From positions 1 through 5,232 of the forward strand of contig WTAG01000635.1 of assembly GCA_013139755.1 (NCBI GenBank): a DNA stretch of 5,232 nucleotides. The letters run 5' to 3'. How positions within the stretch are numbered: the first letter of the stretch is position 1; every line of letters begins with the position of its first letter. Source of the DNA: Methylomarinum sp. (lineage in GTDB: Bacteria > Pseudomonadota > Gammaproteobacteria > Methylococcales > Methylomonadaceae). The position numbers and the translations under genes were made by a program. The notes under the pieces were generated by a model. The model did no database searches. It was not told the DNA's origin and worked only from the letters and a program-made list of their open reading frames with translations. This document shows, one piece after another, positions 4,240-5,232 of the stretch.

Positions 4240-4386
4240 CTAAGCCGCCCATCTCTTACCATTGGCAGCAAAATCTACGATCAAATAAAAAACGTTATCT
4301 GACTTCTCTTTGAATGTTACTCTGTCATAGCTATCGGGTAAATCCTCATCCAACACCTGTTCAACAGCAGCTTTTACTATTCGCTA
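4240..4386 (-). pseudogene. hsdR: hsdR 3' tail downstream of an in-frame amber codon
   Basis: Directly after the TAG at 4386-4384 the hsdR frame stays open for 47 more codons and ends in a second TAG at 4242-4240. The orphaned tail reads as the expected HsdR C-terminus: RIVKAAVEQVLDEDLP, SYDRVTFKEKSDNVF and a final NGKRWAA. The frame is intact, with no indel, so a single substitution is the simplest cause; a codon such as AAG or CAG changed to TAG would fit. No ribosome site or start codon supports separate translation. Confidence 0.85.
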
Positions 4387-5232
4387 AGTCTGACCATCCT
4401 TCCACCAATCCTGAACCAGAACTTTAGGATGTTCATCCAGCAAACGGGTTAGCAAATGCCTGGCCGCTAATTTTACTTTTTGCTCTTCGTCTTTAGTCAG
4501 TTTTTCTTTACGCAAGGTGTCATATAGTTCTAACTCATCTTCCGTTAAACCTTCACGTACATGGCGAGCATCTTCTTCTTTCATGCCTTCGGCGAATTTC
4601 ATTAAGTCTTCAAAGTAGTTTTCGGTTGAAGAACCACCAGCATTATATGCATCTATGATTTCTTGCAGCTTTTGAGCAAAGTCCACACGAGTGTGATTTT
4701 GCTCCATCATTTTTTGCAGCTTATCTTCTATGAAAGCGCGCATTTCAGCGATTTCAATGTTTTTGTACTTTACATCTTTGAATTCTTCTTTCAGCTTTTC
4801 AAAATTTAGCTTACTTAAATCCCATACTTTACCTTTTTGAACAATTTTGTATTCTGCTTGATGCTCTTTGACTGCAAATTTTTCAGCGTTATCCACCACC
4901 ACACTTTCATCTAACAACTCAGCGATTTGCTGGCTTACCGCATCAATATCGGCCTGCTCTACGTGCATATCAATCACGCCACGCAAATATTGAATTACAG
5001 CAATCAATAACCTAGGTGCTTGCTCGAATATTTCAGGTTTACAGGCTTCGTATAAGCTCGATACGGTATTGTCATACACATAAAAGGATTTACGCCACTC
5101 ATCAGTACTCAGTAAGGTGTCAGCATATTGTTCGAATTGAGCGATGTTTTTAAAGGTATCACCACCTTTAATAATGCTTTCCAAGTCGATATCACGCTCT
5201 TTACAAAAGCTCACGGCCTGCGCAATCGCCTC
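4384..5232 (-). CDS. hsdR: Type I restriction enzyme R subunit (HsdR), C-terminal part, prematurely stopped
   Basis: The gene enters from the right edge (frame open through 5232) and 282 codons are visible. HsdR is the ATP-dependent DNA-translocating and nuclease subunit that joins the HsdM/HsdS methylase; the nuclease and helicase domains lie outside the window. What is visible is the C-terminal helical region (DUF3387-type) that family structures place against the methylase core. Recognisable blocks are EAIAQAVSFCKERDIDLESII, WDLSKLNFEKLKEEF, YKNIEIAEMRAFIEDKL, a long helical EDARHVREGLTEDELELYDTL block, and LLTRLLDEHPKVLVQDWWKDGQT. Translation stops at a TAG (4386-4384) 47 codons short of the natural end, so the product lacks the last conserved helices. 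This may weaken assembly with HsdM/HsdS and thus restriction. hsdM and hsdS are not in view; presumably they lie to the right. Confidence 0.9.
   Translation of the reverse strand, partial: EAIAQAVSFCKERDIDLESIIKGGDTFKNIAQFEQYADTLLSTDEWRKSFYVYDNTVSSLYEACKPEIFEQAPRLLIAVIQYLRGVIDMHVEQADIDAVSQQIAELLDESVVVDNAEKFAVKEHQAEYKIVQKGKVWDLSKLNFEKLKEEFKDVKYKNIEIAEMRAFIEDKLQKMMEQNHTRVDFAQKLQEIIDAYNAGGSSTENYFEDLMKFAEGMKEEDARHVREGLTEDELELYDTLRKEKLTKDEEQKVKLAARHLLTRLLDEHPKVLVQDWWKDGQT

Noticed and set aside
4384..4386. Recoding of TAG as a sense codon
   Set aside because: TAG is the natural end of the FrnE-like gene, the Cys-rich membrane gene and the hsdR tail itself, so a genome-wide reassignment does not fit.

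Overview
This window looks like gammaproteobacterial chromosome with moderate to low GC, in the style of Legionella- or methylotroph-like lineages. That placement is an inference from protein style, AT-rich spacers and gene content; no marker gene is present. The standard code applies: TAG ends two intact genes here and also ends the conserved tail of the restriction gene.

Left part (about 1-2080), ordinary chromosome with one insertion. The window opens inside an insertion sequence whose terminus lies at about 119 and whose transposase begins at 44 on the minus strand. The IS has cut off the 3' end of a membrane-anchored DUF3014-type gene (83-517, minus). Divergent from it is a complete DUF4186 gene (609-983, plus). 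Convergent with that, and overlapping it by 9 bp, is a two-gene minus-strand unit: a cytoplasmic FrnE-like DsbA-family thiol oxidoreductase (1393-2019), then a small membrane protein with nine cysteines (975-1379). Their linkage suggests a shared thiol-redox role.

Middle (about 2084-3370), accessory material. The spacer at 2084-2312 holds five ATTTCA-like hexamers at an exact 10-bp period, followed by three GCACTA hexamers 11-12 bp apart. This is the kind of helically phased array expected of a DNA-binding or recombination site. Next comes a complete type II toxin-antitoxin module on the minus strand: vapB (AbrB-fold antitoxin) and vapC (PIN-domain RNase), joined by a TGATG stop/start overlap, with a clear promoter and a CATATG operator over the -10. 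A spacer of about 400 bp without a gene follows.

Right part (about 3371-5232). A DUF697-like membrane protein (3371-3832, plus) faces a small unassigned ORF (3854-4057, minus), a hairpin-rich non-coding stretch (4070-4150), a 12-bp tandem repeat (4175-4210) and the 3' end of a type I restriction gene hsdR that enters from the right edge. hsdR carries an in-frame amber codon at 4384-4386. The next 47 codons, ending in the expected conserved tail, are still open and end at 4240. This points to a recent nonsense mutation that removes the C-terminal end of the restriction subunit.

Overall, a housekeeping segment abuts a stability/defence segment (vapBC plus type I restriction). The phased repeat array lies close to the junction and may mark the edge of an integrated island; that is inference.
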